Source of the DNA: Bacteroidaceae bacterium
GTDB taxonomy: Bacteria > Bacteroidota > Bacteroidia > Bacteroidales > Bacteroidaceae
Assembly: GCA_017442855.1 (NCBI GenBank)
Contig: JAFSPM010000030.1
Coordinates: forward strand, 1 to 64,000
Length of the DNA stretch: 64,000 bases
Direction: 5' to 3'
Part shown: positions 62,483 to 64,000 of the stretch, piece after piece
Layout of the letters: every line of letters begins with the position of its first letter
How positions within the stretch are numbered: position 1 is the stretch's first letter
Position numbers and translations under genes: made by a program
Notes under the pieces: model-generated
What the model was told of the DNA's origin: nothing
Database searches by the model: none
Seen by the model: the letters and a program-made list of their open reading frames with translations, nothing else

Positions 62483-62578
62483 ATGGAGCTGATTGACTAC
62501 ACAAACAAATGGGTTTCAGGCGAAATCCTGGAAGATTGGGCTGAAATTACACATCTCTGTTCAAAAAAAAGTATATAA
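62483..62578 (+). pseudogene. truncated copy of the small membrane protein start
   Basis: A 31-codon frame beginning MELIDYTNKWVSGEILEDWA, nearly identical for ~19 codons to the start of the 169-aa protein encoded at 60576-61085 on the other strand, then diverging and stopping. The DNA also matches closely over that stretch, so this is a recent partial copy or a paralogue cut off by deletion. It lies between the CDF and thioesterase genes. Confidence 0.6.
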
Positions 62579-62609
62579 TAAGGTGCTAATAAAAAGAAAA
62601 TGATAGAAC

Positions 62610-63317
62610 ATGTACAGCTTAAAATATAAGGTAACGACAAGTACCTGCGACAGTGAGGGACGGCTGAAACTCTATTCGGCCCTACAGATGATGCAGGACT
62701 GCTCAGAGATGTGGATTGACTCAGAGCCTGGTGTGAAGAAGTATTTTGCTGAGCAAAATATGGCTCAGCTGTTAGCTTCGCGACAGGTGGAGGTGATCCG
62801 AGTGCCGGAATACAAAGAAGAACTGATGGTGACATCGACCGTCTATGGTATGAAGCCGATGTTCGGTTTCCGTAATACTTTCATCTACGATGCGGAAGGA
62901 AAGCCCTGCTACAAGACTTGGAGCATGGGCGCTTTCGTGGACAAGTCGAACGGCAAGCTGAAACGTGTCGATGATGCCACCATCGCCTCGATGACGCTGG
63001 AGCCTCAGTTGGAGATGAACTACAAAGATTGTCGTATCATCCTGCCAAAAGAGGGTGGAACAACGCTTGACCCCATCCGTGTGCTTCGTGCCGACATCGA
63101 CTACAACAAGCACCTGAACAACGCCAACTACATCCGCATGGCGATGGAACTGCTGCCAGAGGACTTCGAGGTGAAGGGTCTGAGAGTTGAATATCGTGTA
63201 CCAGCCAAGTTGGGTGACCAACTCATTCCGACATTGTTCCAGATTGACGGAGGTCTTATCGTCTCACTATCTATCGGTAGTGAGGTCAGTGCTATCATCG
63301 AGTTCACAAAAGAATAA
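62610..63317 (+). CDS. acyl-ACP thioesterase
   Basis: A 235-aa double-hotdog thioesterase of the FatA-like Bacteroidetes type, releasing fatty acids from acyl carrier protein. The first hotdog (about 1-130) has TTSTCDSEGRLKLYSALQMM and FGFRNTFIYDAEGKPCYKTW. The second (about 145-235) has the catalytic Asn-x-His motif in DIDYNKHLNNANYIRMAMEL. Full length, unlike the relative at 59028. Confidence 0.87.
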   Translation: MYSLKYKVTTSTCDSEGRLKLYSALQMMQDCSEMWIDSEPGVKKYFAEQNMAQLLASRQVEVIRVPEYKEELMVTSTVYGMKPMFGFRNTFIYDAEGKPCYKTWSMGAFVDKSNGKLKRVDDATIASMTLEPQLEMNYKDCRIILPKEGGTTLDPIRVLRADIDYNKHLNNANYIRMAMELLPEDFEVKGLRVEYRVPAKLGDQLIPTLFQIDGGLIVSLSIGSEVSAIIEFTKE

Positions 63318-63345
63318 CGCTTTTTATTATAAAACAAAGAACCAA

Positions 63346-64000
63346 ATGAGAAAGATACTTTTCAGTATTGTAACATCCTGTTTGATGTTCACAGCTTGTG
63401 GACATCAGCCACAAAATGAAACAAACATGGAGTTTACAGACAATGTGAAAGAGGCCCTCGCAGACAGTGGCCGAATCGATTTGAACAGTCTTCAGTGGAC
63501 GAGGGAACCAGGTGGATTCGAGGTGAAGGGTGACACCATTCTCATCACCACCGCACCGCACACCGACCTCTGGCAGCGCACGTACTATCACTTCCAGAAC
63601 GACAATGCCCCTGTGTTACAGATGAAGACGCGCGAAAAGTTCTTCAGCTTTGTGGTGAAGACAGACTTTACACAGAGTCATCAGCGCTTTGACCAGTGCG
63701 GTATTGTGATGTACCTGGATAGCGAGAACTGGCTAAAAGGCTCTGTGGAATATGAGAACGACGAGTTCCAGCACCTGGGCAGCGTAGCCACCAACAAAGG
63801 CTATTCTGATTGGGCTACAACGGCTATTCCTGCAGATGTAAAGACCATGTGGTATCGCTTCTCACGTCGAGAGGATGACTATTGCATCGAGTGTTCCACC
63901 AACGGCATCGATTTCAGTCAGATGCGCATCTGCCACATGTATGCCGGTGCCGACGAAATCAGCTTTGGCATCTATGCTTGTTCGCCAGAGGATTCATCTT
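63346..64000 (+). CDS. DUF1349 lipoprotein, cut by window edge
   Basis: 218 codons are visible and the frame is open at the right edge. It starts MRKILFSIVTSCLMFTACG, a lipoprotein signal with Cys18. The body matches the DUF1349 concanavalin-like fold (FFSFVVKTDFTQSHQRFDQC, GIVMYLDSENWLKGSVEYE, then WYRFSRREDDYCIECSTNGI, ISFGIYACSPEDS), a domain thought to bind carbohydrates. The family is about 190-220 residues, so the stop should lie shortly beyond the edge. It follows the thioesterase by 28 nt. Confidence 0.8.
   Translation, partial: MRKILFSIVTSCLMFTACGHQPQNETNMEFTDNVKEALADSGRIDLNSLQWTREPGGFEVKGDTILITTAPHTDLWQRTYYHFQNDNAPVLQMKTREKFFSFVVKTDFTQSHQRFDQCGIVMYLDSENWLKGSVEYENDEFQHLGSVATNKGYSDWATTAIPADVKTMWYRFSRREDDYCIECSTNGIDFSQMRICHMYAGADEISFGIYACSPEDSS

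Noticed and set aside
1..64000. CRISPR array, tRNA, rRNA, integrase or transposase
   Set aside because: Read through all gaps; no regular spacer repeats, cloverleaf sequence, rRNA segment or recombinase frame was found. Short non-coding structured RNAs cannot be excluded without a covariance-model search.

Overview
The window reads as a chromosomal segment of a Bacteroidales bacterium, most likely Prevotella-like. The gene content points there: GH92 mannosidase, type III glutamine synthetase, DUF5686, DUF5687 and DUF3667 proteins, two S9 dipeptidyl-peptidases, and a TPR histidine kinase of the NarL type. So do the promoters, which carry the Bacteroidetes -7 box TAnnTTTG, often with a TTTG/TTGG-like -33 box about 19-20 nt upstream. 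I see no rRNA, tRNA, CRISPR array, transposase or intact prophage. Most of the segment is ordinary core genome with one small degraded defence patch.

Left part (1-24.5 kb). At the edge lies a chimeric gene: a HicB antitoxin front joined in frame to the tail of a formylglycine-generating-enzyme domain. Next is an ECF sigma factor, a membrane anti-sigma protein fused to a beta-barrel, and a lipoprotein in one operon. These are followed by an S9 peptidase facing divergent miaA, an M16 protease, a DUF5687/ABC exporter pair, a convergent GH92 mannosidase and a DUF5686 protein, glutamine synthetase III, and the convergent run ftsK-lolA-like-trxB-crp.

Defence patch (24.6-30.3 kb). It holds a Vsr endonuclease, two restriction-like gene fragments, a yhcG (DUF1016) pseudogene with two frameshifts, a NUDIX hydrolase translationally coupled to a 699-aa protein that joins a PD-(D/E)XK-like site to a DUF2075 ATPase, and the remains of an XRE regulator. 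The NUDIX/DUF2075 pair is the only part that looks intact and is the best candidate for an undescribed system.

Middle (30.4-46.4 kb). An aldA-lutABC operon should take lactaldehyde to lactate and on to pyruvate, and it ends in a 19-bp hairpin terminator. Then follow purU, a tricorn-like S41 protease, a threonylcarbamoyl-AMP synthase, a HAD phosphatase, nagB, a flavodiiron protein, and a three-gene envelope cluster: a lytic-transglycosylase-like protein, a 621-aa unknown and an OmpA-domain protein.

Right part (46.5-64 kb). A histidine kinase/response regulator pair is followed by a five-gene operon (DPP IV, lipA, an RsmI-like methyltransferase, a HAD phosphatase, DUF3667) with a tandemly duplicated promoter. 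Two AraC regulators flank a redox pair with twin-arginine-like leaders (EFR1-type flavodoxin-ferredoxin and aldo/keto reductase). The segment closes with a shortened thioesterase-like gene, an alpha/beta hydrolase, a small membrane protein, a CDF transporter, a truncated copy of the small membrane protein's start, an acyl-ACP thioesterase, and a DUF1349 lipoprotein cut by the window edge.
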